Shown: piece by piece, positions 16,766 to 25,734 of the stretch
Layout of the letters: every line of letters starts with the position of its first letter
How positions within the stretch are numbered: the stretch's first letter is position 1
Assembly: GCF_029893965.1 (NCBI RefSeq)
Contig: NZ_JARXXP010000017.1
Span: 90,562-154,561, forward strand
Origin: Paenibacillus sp. PastM-3
GTDB taxonomy: Bacteria > Bacillota > Bacilli > Paenibacillales > Paenibacillaceae
Length of the DNA: 64,000 nucleotides
Reading direction: 5' to 3'
Notes under the pieces: generated by a model
What the model was told of the DNA's origin: nothing
Database searches by the model: none
Seen by the model: the letters and a program-made list of their open reading frames with translations, nothing else
Translations under genes and position numbers: made by a program

Positions 16766-17557
16766 TTACAGTACTGCTACTGCAACTCCCATGATGATGA
16801 ACATTACGACGAATAAAGTATCAGCTGCGCCCCACCTCAGGCGGTGATACCGGGTACGCGGAGCATCCATGCGGAAGCCTCTGGCTTCCATGGAATAGAC
16901 CAGATCCTGCGCCCGGCGGAAGGCGCTTGTGATTACTGGTACAAGCAGCGATATGAGCATCCGTCCTTTTTCCTTCAGCGGCAGCTCCTTCAGATCCGCC
17001 CCCCGGGAGGCCTGTGCCTTCAGGATAATCTGCGATTCATCAAGAATCGTCGGAATGAAGCGCAGCGCAAGCCCGATCATCATTGTCAGCCGGTCAGGCT
17101 TCAGCCCAAGCTTCTTGAATGGTGAGAGAATACCCTCCAGCCCCTGATTCAGCTTGCCCGGAGTCGTCGTAAACGTAAGCAGGGAAGTGAATGTGACCAG
17201 GAACAGCATCCGGATTACAGAAAAAGCACCCAGCCGCAGACCGCCCTCATACAGCGAAAAGGAGCCTAAGGTCAGCCAGGCTTCGCCTTCTTTTACCGAG
17301 AGCATCTGTACAATAAAAATAAACAGCATCAAAAAACGCAACGGCTTAGCCGATTTAATGTAATATTTGAGCGAAATGCGCGTTGACAGCATCACCAGAA
17401 CGGAGAATACCGCCAGCAGACCCATGGCCGCCCAGGAATGTGAAAGCAGAATAATGGCGAGGTACAGCAGCATTCCGGTTATTTTGGACCGGGCATCCAG
17501 CTTATGTACCCAGGAGCCGGTCTCTATGCTGCGTCCCAGCAGCAGACGTTCATTCAT
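16766..17557 (-). CDS. ecfT: ECF transporter transmembrane subunit EcfT (FmnA-like candidate)
   Basis: A 263-residue membrane coupling subunit of energy-coupling factor transporters. It has about five helices and two coupling-helix Ala-Arg-Gly motifs (ASRGAD about residue 182; MEARGF about 223) that dock on the two ATPases. Its start overlaps the ecfA2 stop by 8 bp. In Listeria a dedicated EcfT-like subunit (FmnA) works with EcfAA' and RibU to move flavin across the membrane for EET; the neighbouring eetA/eetB make that role plausible here, but a general vitamin-uptake EcfT cannot be excluded. Confidence 0.9.
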   Translation of the reverse strand: MNERLLLGRSIETGSWVHKLDARSKITGMLLYLAIILLSHSWAAMGLLAVFSVLVMLSTRISLKYYIKSAKPLRFLMLFIFIVQMLSVKEGEAWLTLGSFSLYEGGLRLGAFSVIRMLFLVTFTSLLTFTTTPGKLNQGLEGILSPFKKLGLKPDRLTMMIGLALRFIPTILDESQIILKAQASRGADLKELPLKEKGRMLISLLVPVITSAFRRAQDLVYSMEARGFRMDAPRTRYHRLRWGAADTLFVVMFIIMGVAVAVL

Positions 17558-18428
17558 GGCTATCCCTCATCCCTTCAGCCTGCAGCAAAGATATCCGCTC
17601 AGCCAGGCTTTGTGCAGTCAGGCAGGGCTGCTCGCCCTCCAGTCCGAAACGCCGGGCAACCGCCTGCCAATAGCGGAGCGATTGCGGCACACTCAGCCCG
17701 CTGCGCTCCAGAATATCCGGGTCTTGCGCAAGCGCAAGGCTGCTCCCCTCAAAAATAAGCCCGCCTTCCTTGAGCAGCGCCCAGTGATCAGCATACGGCA
17801 GCAGCTCGTCCATGCGGTGGGTTACAATAATAATGGTCCGGCCCTGCTCGCGGCAGAGCCGCTCCAGCAGTCCGATCAGCTCGGCCCGGCTCAGCGGGTC
17901 CAGTGTCGCTGTCGGTTCATCCAGAACAATAATCTCCGGATCCATCGCCAGCACGGAAGCAATGGCCGCCTTGCGCATCTGTCCTCCGCTTAGCCGGAAC
18001 GGGTTGCGCTCCAGCAGTGCAAGATCCAGTCCCATATCGGTCATAGCCTGACGGGCGCGCGCTTTGGCCTCCTCCGGGCTCATTCCGAAATTCAGCGGCC
18101 CGAAGATCAGATCCTTCTCGACCGTCTCTTCAAACATCTGCTGCTCCGGGAACTGAAAAACCAGGCCGACCCTGCGGCGCAGCGGCAGCAGCCTGGGCGC
18201 CTTCCCCCCCGCCTGTATCGTCACATCCAGTACCTGGACTGTTCCCCGGGACGGCTTCAGAATCCCGTTGAACAGCTGCAGAAGCGTAGACTTGCCGGAG
18301 CCGGTTGCCCCGGCGATTCCGACCATGGATCCTTTGGCAATACTAAGATTAATATCATGCAGCGCCGTCTGCCTCCACAGGCTCCGGTCAGCGTAGGTAT
18401 AGCTTACTTGCTGTAGTTGTATGGCCAT
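17550..18428 (-). CDS. ecfA2: ECF transporter ATPase EcfA2
   Basis: A 292-residue ABC ATPase with Walker A GATGSGKST (about 40-48), Q-loop FQFPEQQ, signature LSGGQMRK, Walker B IIVLDEPTATLD and the switch His in VTHRMDE. The FPEQQ Q-loop and LSGGQ(M)RK form are typical of EcfA2. It pairs with EcfA1 and EcfT to drive S-component transport. It overlaps ecfA1 by 25 bp and ecfT by 8 bp, indicating translational coupling. Confidence 0.95.
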   Translation of the reverse strand: MAIQLQQVSYTYADRSLWRQTALHDINLSIAKGSMVGIAGATGSGKSTLLQLFNGILKPSRGTVQVLDVTIQAGGKAPRLLPLRRRVGLVFQFPEQQMFEETVEKDLIFGPLNFGMSPEEAKARARQAMTDMGLDLALLERNPFRLSGGQMRKAAIASVLAMDPEIIVLDEPTATLDPLSRAELIGLLERLCREQGRTIIIVTHRMDELLPYADHWALLKEGGLIFEGSSLALAQDPDILERSGLSVPQSLRYWQAVARRFGLEGEQPCLTAQSLAERISLLQAEGMRDSHE

Positions 18429-19261
18429 AACGAATCTATAAGCTCCTTTTCACTGGCGGGAACATCCATCCTGATGCCTAAGCGCTGTAATTCACGGGCA
18501 AGCTGCCAGGGATACGGCTCACGCAGATGACATTTGGCAAGAAGCTCCTGATCCCGGAACAGTTCCTCGGGTGTAAGATCTGCCGCCAGGCTGCCCCCGT
18601 GAAGGGCCAGCACCCGGTCGGATGCCAGAATCTCATCAGCATCATGCGTAATCATCAGAATGGTATAGCCTTCGTCACGCATGCCCTGCAGAATAACCAG
18701 CAGCTCGTTGCGGCTGCCCTCGTCCAACATGGAAGAGGCCTCGTCAAAGATGACGATGCCTGGCTTCATAGCTAGAATGGAGGCGATTGCCACCCGCTGC
18801 TTCTGGCCGCCGGACAGCTCACCCGGATGTTTGGACAGCAGATGGCTGATTCCCAGCTTCTCTGTATACAGCTTCAGGCGTTCGTCCATCTCTTCATAGG
18901 ATAAACACAGTCCTTCCAGACCGAACAGGATATCCTCCTCTACGGTAGCCCCGATAAACTGGTTGTCAGGATTCTGAAAGACCATGCCGATGCTTCCGCG
19001 GATTGACCCGATGGTTTCTTCTTCCAGAGGCTGCCCGCAGACTACAATTTCCCCTGCGCTTTTGGGAAGCAGGGCATTCAGCAGCTTAACGAGCGTTGAT
19101 TTGCCGCAGCCGTTCGGGCCGACAATGCTTACCCACTGCCCCCGGGGAACCGACAGTGTAATATTGTGCAGAATAGGGTGCTCCGGATCATAACCAAATG
19201 CCACCCCTTCCAAAGAGATGACTGCCTCTCCAGTTTCATTTACAATGTTAGTTTCCTTCAT
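18404..19261 (-). CDS. ecfA1: ECF transporter ATPase EcfA1
   Basis: A 285-residue ABC ATPase with Walker A GPNGCGKST (about 41-49), Q-loop FQNPDNQ, signature LSGGQKQRVAIA, Walker B GIVIFDEASSMLD and switch His in ITHDADE; the FQNPDNQ form is the EcfA1 type. Start set at 19261 with AAGGA 8 nt upstream; the longer frame to 19357 enters eetB and has no site. It lies 19 bp downstream of the eetB stop. Confidence 0.94.
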   Translation of the reverse strand: MKETNIVNETGEAVISLEGVAFGYDPEHPILHNITLSVPRGQWVSIVGPNGCGKSTLVKLLNALLPKSAGEIVVCGQPLEEETIGSIRGSIGMVFQNPDNQFIGATVEEDILFGLEGLCLSYEEMDERLKLYTEKLGISHLLSKHPGELSGGQKQRVAIASILAMKPGIVIFDEASSMLDEGSRNELLVILQGMRDEGYTILMITHDADEILASDRVLALHGGSLAADLTPEELFRDQELLAKCHLREPYPWQLARELQRLGIRMDVPASEKELIDSLWPYNYSK

Positions 19262-19280
19262 GTTCGTCATCCTTCCGCAG

Positions 19281-19844
19281 CTAGTGGCTCCGACCGTCCA
19301 AAAACTCTTCAAACAGCGAAATCTTTGACAGTGAAGCCACCAGATAACGCACTGCAAAGCCGACCAGAATTCCGGTTACAATCCCGGTAATCAGCAGGAT
19401 CGGCAGGTAGTACAGAATACTTGCAGAATTAAATACCATGGATGCAGCCAGCAGCTGTCCTGTATTATGGGCAAGTCCGCCGGCGATGCTGATTCCGATG
19501 ACACTCAGTCTTTTGCCGGTGAAGCGGACAAGCAGGAACATAACCACGAAGCTGAGCAGGGAGCCGAACAGGCTGAAGAGCAGGCTTGAGAACGTACCAA
19601 GCAGGAATGCAGTAAGCAGGGTCTTCAGGATCACCAGCACAAAAGCATCGCGCCCGCGTAAAAAATAAATACAAGTCAGAATCATGATGTTGGCAAAGCC
19701 CAGCTTGGCGCCGGGCATCAGTCCCATTCCGGCAAGCGGAATCTGGGCTTCCACTATACTAAGCACTACAGCAACGGCCGCAAATATCGCAATAATGACC
19801 GTTCTTTTCAGCGCTGTTGCCGATTCCTTACTGGACATAGCCAT
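19281..19844 (-). CDS. eetB: EetB-like Gx transporter family membrane protein
   Basis: A 187-residue protein with about six hydrophobic helices, annotated elsewhere as 'Gx transporter' or 'heptaprenyl diphosphate synthase component I' family. VLSIVEAQIPLAGMGLMPGAKLGFANIMIL and GGLAHNTGQLLAA carry its signature. The fold resembles ECF S-components, and it is followed directly by ecfA1, ecfA2 and ecfT, so it may be the substrate-binding component of this ECF unit. Homologues sit beside NusG-domain-II proteins in EET loci. Start 19844 follows GGAGG and overlaps the eetA end by 17 bp; 19853 and 19838 are alternatives. Confidence 0.82.
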   Translation of the reverse strand: MAMSSKESATALKRTVIIAIFAAVAVVLSIVEAQIPLAGMGLMPGAKLGFANIMILTCIYFLRGRDAFVLVILKTLLTAFLLGTFSSLLFSLFGSLLSFVVMFLLVRFTGKRLSVIGISIAGGLAHNTGQLLAASMVFNSASILYYLPILLITGIVTGILVGFAVRYLVASLSKISLFEEFLDGRSH

Positions 19845-20211
19845 CGATTTCATCTCCTCCCGAAGTCCCTGCAATCTCTACCAGCACCCGGTGCGGCAGA
19901 CAGACGATGGTCTGTTTGGGCTGGGTAATCCGGCCGAAGCCGAGACATACCTGATCGGGGCAATCCGCTTCATACATTTCGATTCCGTAATCATGCACTT
20001 TTAAAAGGTTATAGCCCCGCTCTGTGCGGATTTCGATACTCTGTTCTTCCTTTGTAAGCTGCACAGTCTTAAATAGCTTGCCGTCCACTGTTATGTTGGC
20101 CACGAGATTCTTGCCCGGCCCGCCTTTATCGTCGCCCAGCCATCTTGGCACGAGAAAGGCAAGCGCAGCAATCAGCACGATGGAAATAAGCAGCACGTCT
20201 GCGCGTTTCAT
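19828..20211 (-). CDS. eetA: EetA-like membrane-anchored NusG domain II protein
   Basis: A 127-residue protein: an N-terminal membrane anchor (about 5-23) followed by an extracytoplasmic NusG-domain-II beta barrel. The diagnostic segment has CPDQVCLGFGRITQPKQTI followed by VCLPHR (about 88-112), with three conserved cysteines. Such proteins sit beside Gx transporter proteins and FMN-binding lipoproteins in EET and Rnf-like loci; biochemical function is unknown. It is the first gene of the run eetA-eetB-ecfA1-ecfA2-ecfT-U32. Confidence 0.85.
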   Translation of the reverse strand: MKRADVLLISIVLIAALAFLVPRWLGDDKGGPGKNLVANITVDGKLFKTVQLTKEEQSIEIRTERGYNLLKVHDYGIEMYEADCPDQVCLGFGRITQPKQTIVCLPHRVLVEIAGTSGGDEIDGYVQ

Positions 20212-20341
20212 AGAATTCTCCTTATTTTTTAATTAAAAACCAGACTTCATAATTATAACGGTCTGCCCTTAATCCTTCAATGAATGTAGTCGTTAATTGT
20301 CGGTTTTACAGAGCTGTTTCACAAAATAGGCACGCAAGCAG

Positions 20342-20377
20342 AAGCGGACACCCCCATAATCTGGATGGTATCCGCTT
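20342..20377. terminator. Possible terminator hairpin after the HD-GYP gene
   Basis: AAGCGGACACC and GGTATCCGCTT pair with one mismatch across a 14-base loop; no strong T-run. It lies between the end of the HD-GYP gene and eetA. Confidence 0.4.
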
Positions 20378-20421
20378 TCTCCTGAAAAGTATAGGTCCGG
20401 GAACACGTTCAGCTGTGCTTG

Positions 20422-21954
20422 CTATCCGGTACGCCCCGGATATTCCCTCTCGTCCTTGTGAATATTTTTGCCGAAGTAGGCCAGGAATAACCCGGCGAAC
20501 TGCGGATCCCACTGGCTGCCCCGACCCTTCTCCAGAATAGCCAGCGCCTGCTCATGGTCCATGCCCTTGCGGTAAGGCCGGTCCGAGGTCATCGCATCAT
20601 AGGCATCCGCCACTGCAATAATCCTGCCGTGCAGCGGAATGTCCATCCCTGCCAGAGCGTCGGGATACCCCTTCCCGTCGTAACGCTCATGGTGTGAGCG
20701 TACACCGCCCAAGTAAGGAGCCATTTTCTCCACCGGCTCAATCTGGCGCAGTATATTTTCCCCGAGTACCGGATGGCTCTTGATCTGATCGAACTCCTCA
20801 TCCGTCAGATTGCCTTCCTTGAACAGGACGTTATCGGGTACGCCAATTTTGCCGATGTCATGCAGCAGCGCCGACTTGCGCAGATCGTCCAGGCTTTGAC
20901 CGGTCAGACCGGCCAGCTGTCCGATAATAACCGAGTACTCCGCCACCCTCAGCGAGTGGCCTGCAGTATAAGAGTCCCGGGCATCCAGAGCAACGGCGAG
21001 CGTCGTAAAATAGCTGTCCAGCAGTTGCCGGCTCTGCTGCTCACGGTCCTGTAGTCCGCGCACCATCATATTAAATCCGGCGACCAGCTTGGAGAATTCA
21101 TCAGAATATTCATCCTGCACCTGCAGGAGGCGTCCGTCTCTGATATTGTTCATGGCCTTATACAGCTCGTTAATCGGATGCTGCACACTGTTGGTCAGGA
21201 GGAGGGCTGCCACCGAGGAGAACAGGGTGCCGATCAGCAGCACCATTCCTGCCCAGACCCAGTAATTCTGGACTCCGACCAGCAGGCCGATTCCGTTATT
21301 GTTCATGCGTATATGGGTCGCCATAATAAAAAGAAACAGCGGGAACGTGCCGATCAGCATACAGCTGATAAGAAATTTCGGGCGGATGGGCACAAAGACA
21401 TGACCTTCCAGCGAGAAATCGACCTTGTGCAGCTCCATTGCCCGGTTCCTGAATTCCTTGATCAGCGGAATGATGGCCGAACAGGTCAGATAAAATTCGA
21501 TCAGCGCATGCATGCTGGCCACAAGCACGGCTCCGAAAATGGCCATCACCAGGTAAAAGTACGGTATAGTAAGCAGACCGGTGTGAATCATCCAGAAGGT
21601 CATCAGGGCTGCCGGCAGTGAAAACCCCAGTAGATGCGGGCCTAGAATCCGCATAACTGCTTTTCTGGGTAGCTGGTGGGTGTGCAGATAGGCCGCCTCC
21701 AGCACATCCAGTCCAGGCCCCGGGTCCAGCAGGGCCGTACGAATCGGCTTGATCTGCCTTAAGAATACACTGATTTCCGTAACTGCCATTATAATGAATG
21801 AGAGCAGGAGTACAATCAGCAGCCGTCCGTACTCTACAATGCTGATCTCCAGAGAAGTAAGCAGGATCAGGCTGCCTACCGCCATAACCCCAATGACGGA
21901 GCCGAATAAATAATTGCCAATCTGCTTTCTTAAAAATGCCCCGTATATATTCAT
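20422..21954 (-). CDS. HAMP/HD-GYP domain protein (probable c-di-GMP phosphodiesterase)
   Basis: A 510-residue membrane protein. About six N-terminal helices (to residue about 260) lead to a HAMP-like linker (VQHPINELYKAMNNIRDGRL) and a C-terminal HD-GYP domain. The metal motif LLHDIGKIGVP, then SHPVLGENIL and SHHERYDGKGYP, are intact; HD-GYP proteins degrade cyclic-di-GMP to GMP. ATG follows GGAG. A c-di-GMP-I riboswitch lies 3.8 kb away upstream of a surface protein gene, so this enzyme may influence it through the cellular pool; that link is inferred. Confidence 0.9.
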   Translation of the reverse strand: MNIYGAFLRKQIGNYLFGSVIGVMAVGSLILLTSLEISIVEYGRLLIVLLLSFIIMAVTEISVFLRQIKPIRTALLDPGPGLDVLEAAYLHTHQLPRKAVMRILGPHLLGFSLPAALMTFWMIHTGLLTIPYFYLVMAIFGAVLVASMHALIEFYLTCSAIIPLIKEFRNRAMELHKVDFSLEGHVFVPIRPKFLISCMLIGTFPLFLFIMATHIRMNNNGIGLLVGVQNYWVWAGMVLLIGTLFSSVAALLLTNSVQHPINELYKAMNNIRDGRLLQVQDEYSDEFSKLVAGFNMMVRGLQDREQQSRQLLDSYFTTLAVALDARDSYTAGHSLRVAEYSVIIGQLAGLTGQSLDDLRKSALLHDIGKIGVPDNVLFKEGNLTDEEFDQIKSHPVLGENILRQIEPVEKMAPYLGGVRSHHERYDGKGYPDALAGMDIPLHGRIIAVADAYDAMTSDRPYRKGMDHEQALAILEKGRGSQWDPQFAGLFLAYFGKNIHKDEREYPGRTG

Positions 21955-22456
21955 TAGCTCTCCAATCCCCGGTCTTACCCAGCTCCTACTTATGTTTGCA
22001 CTTATATATATTTCGTGATATAATATAGGAATATTTGTTTAGGTGTATATGTATCCCCTTCAAGAAGATGTCAGGCCGATTGTTTTACTTCTTTTCATTA
22101 TCGGCAATCCGGACACAAAATCTTACGTTTTCTTGCATGACTCTTCCTTTTTATGAGATGAAATTCGAACATAGCATTCCGATTCACACTGGCGCGGCCA
22201 CGGAGCCGCAAGGACAAGAGAGAGGTAGGGCTCTTGTCGTTTTGGAAGGATTATTCTCGCCATACGGCTGCTGGAAATAACAAGGAATTACGACACCCGT
22301 TACGCTCACTGACGGCGGGGGATGAATATACCTGTAAGACATGGTTTAGCTGCTTATACGTTGCAGGAAGCAGGCCATGTGTGGAACATATTAGTGCCCG
22401 GTAACCGCGCCAAGCGGATACCGGGCACGTCTACTTTTCAGGGGATCTTTCCGGAA
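21955..22456. other. 502-bp gap with structured DNA, no credible gene
   Basis: Contains an AT-rich promoter-like zone upstream of the HD-GYP gene, then a GC-rich structured part (about 22185-22330) with the hairpin GACAAGAG/CTCTTGTC (22213-22238) followed by GTTTTGG. The frames that cross it have non-protein-like composition. I do not recognise a riboswitch class here; an untranslated RNA is possible. Confidence 0.5.
22394..22428. terminator. Terminator after the alpha/beta hydrolase gene
   Basis: GTGCCCGGTA and TACCGGGCAC pair perfectly with an inner CGC/GCG. It lies 29 bp beyond the hydrolase stop codon on the minus strand. Confidence 0.7.
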
Positions 22457-23398
22457 TCAATGTACATACCGCTGTACAAAGCCGCTTACCCTGGCGATAT
22501 ACCCCGTCTTATCCGTATCGTAAGCCAGACCATGTCCCGCCCCGTGCACGATCAGCTTTTCTTTCGGGGCACTGCAGGCCTGATACAGCTCCTCCATCAT
22601 GTAAAAGGGTACGAACCTGTCCGCATCTCCATGAATGAACAGAATTGGCACCCTGGCCTTACGCACCTGCTTGAGCGCGGAGGCATCCCCGAAGAAGTAG
22701 CCTGCTTTGATCCGGGTAACCAGGCTGGCACACTGCACAAACGGAAAGCCCGGCAGGCGGTACATCCGCCGGAGCTGATAGGACAACTGCGCCTTCACCG
22801 AGCTGTAACCGCAGTCTTCCACGATGGCCTTGACCTGCACCGGAAGCTCTTCTCCCGAAGTCATCAGCACCGTCGCCCCGCCCATGGACACCCCGTGCAG
22901 CACAATCCGGGCCTCTGGTCCGGTCTCTTCCAGGATGTAAGCAATCCATTTCACCATATCCCGGCGTTCCGGCCAGCCGAATCCGATATAATGGCCTTCG
23001 CTTTGCCCGTGGCCCCTCGCATCCGGTAGCAGCACATTATAGCCCAGACGCTCGTAATACATTTTGGCAATTGCCCCCATATCCTTCCCCTTTCCGGAAT
23101 AACCGTGGGCGATAATGGCCGTGCGGCCTTCTGCCCGTTCAGAAGGAAGAAAATAACCCCTAAGCTGCAGGCCGTCATCTGAAACCAGCTGGACCTCCCG
23201 GAAATGCTGGCGGGAAACCCACTCGGCTCCCTCACCCCAGGAAGCCCCGGCAACAGGCGGATCGAGCTTCAGATCCGGACTGGTGGCCAAAAACTCCTTT
23301 GGTGCACGGTGGATTGCCACCCCGTAGAAAAAAAAGCCGGCATAAAGCAGCGCGGCGGCTGCAATGATAATGATTGCTGCTATGATGATCATCCACAT
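22457..23398 (-). CDS. Membrane-anchored alpha/beta hydrolase
   Basis: A 313-residue serine hydrolase of the S33/dienelactone-hydrolase-like group. An N-terminal hydrophobic helix (about 2-26) anchors it. Catalytic features: oxyanion loop HGYSGKGKD, nucleophile elbow HGVSMGGAT (Ser about 166), acid in IHGDADRFVP and His in HGAGHGLAY. Related B. subtilis YqkD-type proteins have no known substrate. AAGGAGG precedes the ATG. It stands alone between two terminators. Confidence 0.9.
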   Translation of the reverse strand: MWMIIIAAIIIIAAAALLYAGFFFYGVAIHRAPKEFLATSPDLKLDPPVAGASWGEGAEWVSRQHFREVQLVSDDGLQLRGYFLPSERAEGRTAIIAHGYSGKGKDMGAIAKMYYERLGYNVLLPDARGHGQSEGHYIGFGWPERRDMVKWIAYILEETGPEARIVLHGVSMGGATVLMTSGEELPVQVKAIVEDCGYSSVKAQLSYQLRRMYRLPGFPFVQCASLVTRIKAGYFFGDASALKQVRKARVPILFIHGDADRFVPFYMMEELYQACSAPKEKLIVHGAGHGLAYDTDKTGYIARVSGFVQRYVH

Positions 23399-23518
23399 CT
23401 GTATTGCCTCCTTACAATCAGCATCTGCTTGTTAGCCGCCGGTCCATGTTCTAATATCCTGCGGCTGCTAATGTCTGCAAAGTATAGCATGCCGTATGGG
23501 CATTTACGAAAAGCAGCA

Positions 23519-23563
23519 TAAAAAAGGCTGCCCGGAGCTATACCCCTTCCGGCAGCAGCCTTT
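23519..23563 (-). terminator. Terminator of the LPXTG surface protein gene
   Basis: On the minus strand an AAAGGCTGC/GCAGCCTTT-type stem with inner CCGGA/TCCGG is followed by a T-run (plus-strand A tract 23519-23525), 49 bp after the stop codon. Confidence 0.8.
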
Positions 23564-23611
23564 AAGCCTTTCTGGCGGAATTCCTAGTTCATCCGCCAGG
23601 CTTTACTGTTT

Positions 23612-25666
23612 CTAGCTTTTGCGTTTGCCGGTTCTGGTTCTGCTTAGCAGCAGCCCCAAAGCGGCCAGCGTCAGACCTGTGATGTAATACGGAGCGGGGC
23701 TCGCTTCCCCGGTCTGCGGCAATGTAGCGGCTGCCGCTGCTGTAGTGCCGGGATCGGTAACACCGCCCAGCGGAATTTCATCATCAAGAATAATTTCATC
23801 ATCCGGTCCCGGCCCGGCTGTCGGACTTGGCACCGGTGTTACCTGAGGTGCAATCACTGCAATCACTCCTCCTGCGGCTGCCGTTGCACTTGCGCCTGGA
23901 CCAAGCGGTACAGGATTATCGTCGATGGCCAGTTCGTCATCTGTCACTATCGTTCCAATGACCGTCGGACCGGTCGGGGTTAACGGCGTTCCGCCCGGAA
24001 TAGCACCTACACTCGTCGGCAGGGCTGTTGCCGGTGCTGTAGGGGCAGGCGTTACACTGCTTGTTGGTGCTGCTGTAGAGGTGCCTGAAGTCGGTGTTGC
24101 TGCCGGCGGTTCAGTAGCCGGAGTACCTGAAGTCGGTGTCGGCGTTGCTGCTGTTGTCGGTACCGGCGTCGGCGTGCTTGTCGGTGCTGCTGTTGGTGTC
24201 GGCGTTGCCGCAGTTGTCGGTACCGGCGTCGGCGTGCTTGTCGGTACTGTCGTTGGTGTCGGCGTTGCTGCAGTTGTCGGTACCGGCGTCGGCGTGCTTG
24301 TCGGTGCTGCTGTCGGTGTCGGTGTTGGTGCTGTTGTCGGTACCGGCGTCGGCGTGCCTGTCGGAGCTGCTGTCGGTGTCGGTGTTGGTGCTGTTGTCGG
24401 TACCGGCGTCGGTACCGGCGTCGGCGTGCTTGTCGGTGCTGCTGTTGGTGTCGGCGTTGCCGCAGTTGTCGGTACCGGCGTCGGCGTGCTTGTCGGTGCT
24501 GCCGTCGGCGTTGCCGTCGGTGCTGTTGTCGGCTCCGGCGTCGCTGTGCTTGTCGGAGCCGGCGTTGGCGTTGCCGTCGGTGCTGTTGTCGGCTCCGGCG
24601 TCGCTGTGCTTGTCGGAGCCGGCGTTGGCGTTGCTGTTGGTGCTGTTGTCGGCTCCGGTGTCGCTGTGCTTGTCGGAGCCGGCGTTGGCGTTGCTGTCGG
24701 TGCTGCTGTCGGCTCCGGTGTCGCTGTGCTTGTCGGAGCCGGCGTTGGCGTTGCTGTTGGTGATGGCGACGGTGTCGGTGTTGCCGGGGTTCCGTTGTCA
24801 CGGCCGGTATATGGCTTATGGTGGAATTCCCCGCTTCCTTCCAGGGAAGCACCGATCATACTGCCGTTGATTTGCCCGTTATTAAAAGTAATCGCTGCAT
24901 TCGGTGCCAGCACGGTTCCCATTACACCGATACTCTCCAGCCGCAGAGCCGTTGCCTGCGGGAAGTTATAGAGCACTTTATTCTGGCTTACGCCAGTCAG
25001 CCCGTTTCCGTTCTTGAACGTGACCGAAGCTCCGTCGATATTAACGATGGCGGTAGATCCCTCCGGTGCAGTAATCCGCAGCTCATTGGCGCCCGTAAGC
25101 GCGCTTCCTGAAACCAAGAATACATTCAGCGCGGGATCAGTTCCGGTCAGTTTAATATTTCCATAGTTATCCTCAGTCTTGCCGTTCACCGTCAAAGCTG
25201 CAAGCTCCTGGGATTTAGCGCGGAGCAAGGCAAACTCCGAGACAAAATTAATAACGTTCGCTTCTTTCCGCAGGGTTCCTGTCCCGCCCCGCGGTTTACC
25301 TGAACCTGTATAAGTGCCGCCGTACACGGCGTTACCGTTAACTTCCCCCATCTCATAGCTCAGATTGCCGCCAGCCACCAGCGAATCCATTTCTGAGCGT
25401 TCTGCTTCACTCAGGCTGTGGCCTACCGAATATCCGCCCTGTGTAAGGGTAATATTGCCGCCTGCAGCCATTCTGCCTTCAGAATCACTATGATAGCCTT
25501 TGAGATCACCAAGGACAAACACATTATACTTACCTGCAATGCCCGGAAGGGGGGTGCTGTCGGCTTTCACTTCACCCTGACCGGCCGAAGCCAGCCAGCC
25601 GCCGACCAGCAGGACTGCAGACATAGCCAGTGCAAAAGATAATTTGAATACAGTTTTACGTTTCAT
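23612..25666 (-). CDS. LPXTG-anchored 'choice-of-anchor A' surface protein
   Basis: A 684-residue wall-anchored protein. A signal peptide (about 1-35) is followed by a choice-of-anchor A domain (about 40-285; YNVFVLGDLKGYHSDSEGR and AAGGNITL are typical), then about 220 residues of Thr-Pro-rich repeats (about 295-520), a Pro/Thr/Ala stalk, and a sortase signal: LPQTGE, a hydrophobic helix and RTGKRKS. Proteins with this domain are usually exposed adhesin- or matrix-like; no enzymatic motif is seen. Its 5' leader carries a cyclic-di-GMP-I riboswitch with a terminator, fitting control of surface properties by c-di-GMP. No sortase gene is in the window. Confidence 0.9.
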   Translation of the reverse strand: MKRKTVFKLSFALAMSAVLLVGGWLASAGQGEVKADSTPLPGIAGKYNVFVLGDLKGYHSDSEGRMAAGGNITLTQGGYSVGHSLSEAERSEMDSLVAGGNLSYEMGEVNGNAVYGGTYTGSGKPRGGTGTLRKEANVINFVSEFALLRAKSQELAALTVNGKTEDNYGNIKLTGTDPALNVFLVSGSALTGANELRITAPEGSTAIVNIDGASVTFKNGNGLTGVSQNKVLYNFPQATALRLESIGVMGTVLAPNAAITFNNGQINGSMIGASLEGSGEFHHKPYTGRDNGTPATPTPSPSPTATPTPAPTSTATPEPTAAPTATPTPAPTSTATPEPTTAPTATPTPAPTSTATPEPTTAPTATPTPAPTSTATPEPTTAPTATPTAAPTSTPTPVPTTAATPTPTAAPTSTPTPVPTPVPTTAPTPTPTAAPTGTPTPVPTTAPTPTPTAAPTSTPTPVPTTAATPTPTTVPTSTPTPVPTTAATPTPTAAPTSTPTPVPTTAATPTPTSGTPATEPPAATPTSGTSTAAPTSSVTPAPTAPATALPTSVGAIPGGTPLTPTGPTVIGTIVTDDELAIDDNPVPLGPGASATAAAGGVIAVIAPQVTPVPSPTAGPGPDDEIILDDEIPLGGVTDPGTTAAAAATLPQTGEASPAPYYITGLTLAALGLLLSRTRTGKRKS
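24119..24777 (-). repeat. Coding tandem repeats, about 60 bp (20 residue) units
   Basis: Within the LPXTG gene, near-identical units of about 60 bp encode PTATPTPAPTSTATPEPT-type blocks, and shorter 16-20 residue variants follow. Neighbouring copies are nearly identical at the DNA level, so copy number is likely to vary between strains. Confidence 0.9.
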
Positions 25667-25734
25667 TAATAATCCCCCCGTAAGATGCGATATAAACCCT
25701 GGTTATAGCAGCACCTTCACCTAAAAAAAATGAA

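Noticed and set aside
22035..22280. 81-codon plus-strand frame in the gap after the HD-GYP gene
   Set aside because: No ribosome site and a composition unlike protein.
23925..24971. 348-codon plus-strand frame opposite the LPXTG gene
   Set aside because: It is a Val/Gly-rich shadow of the Thr-Pro repeats on the other strand.
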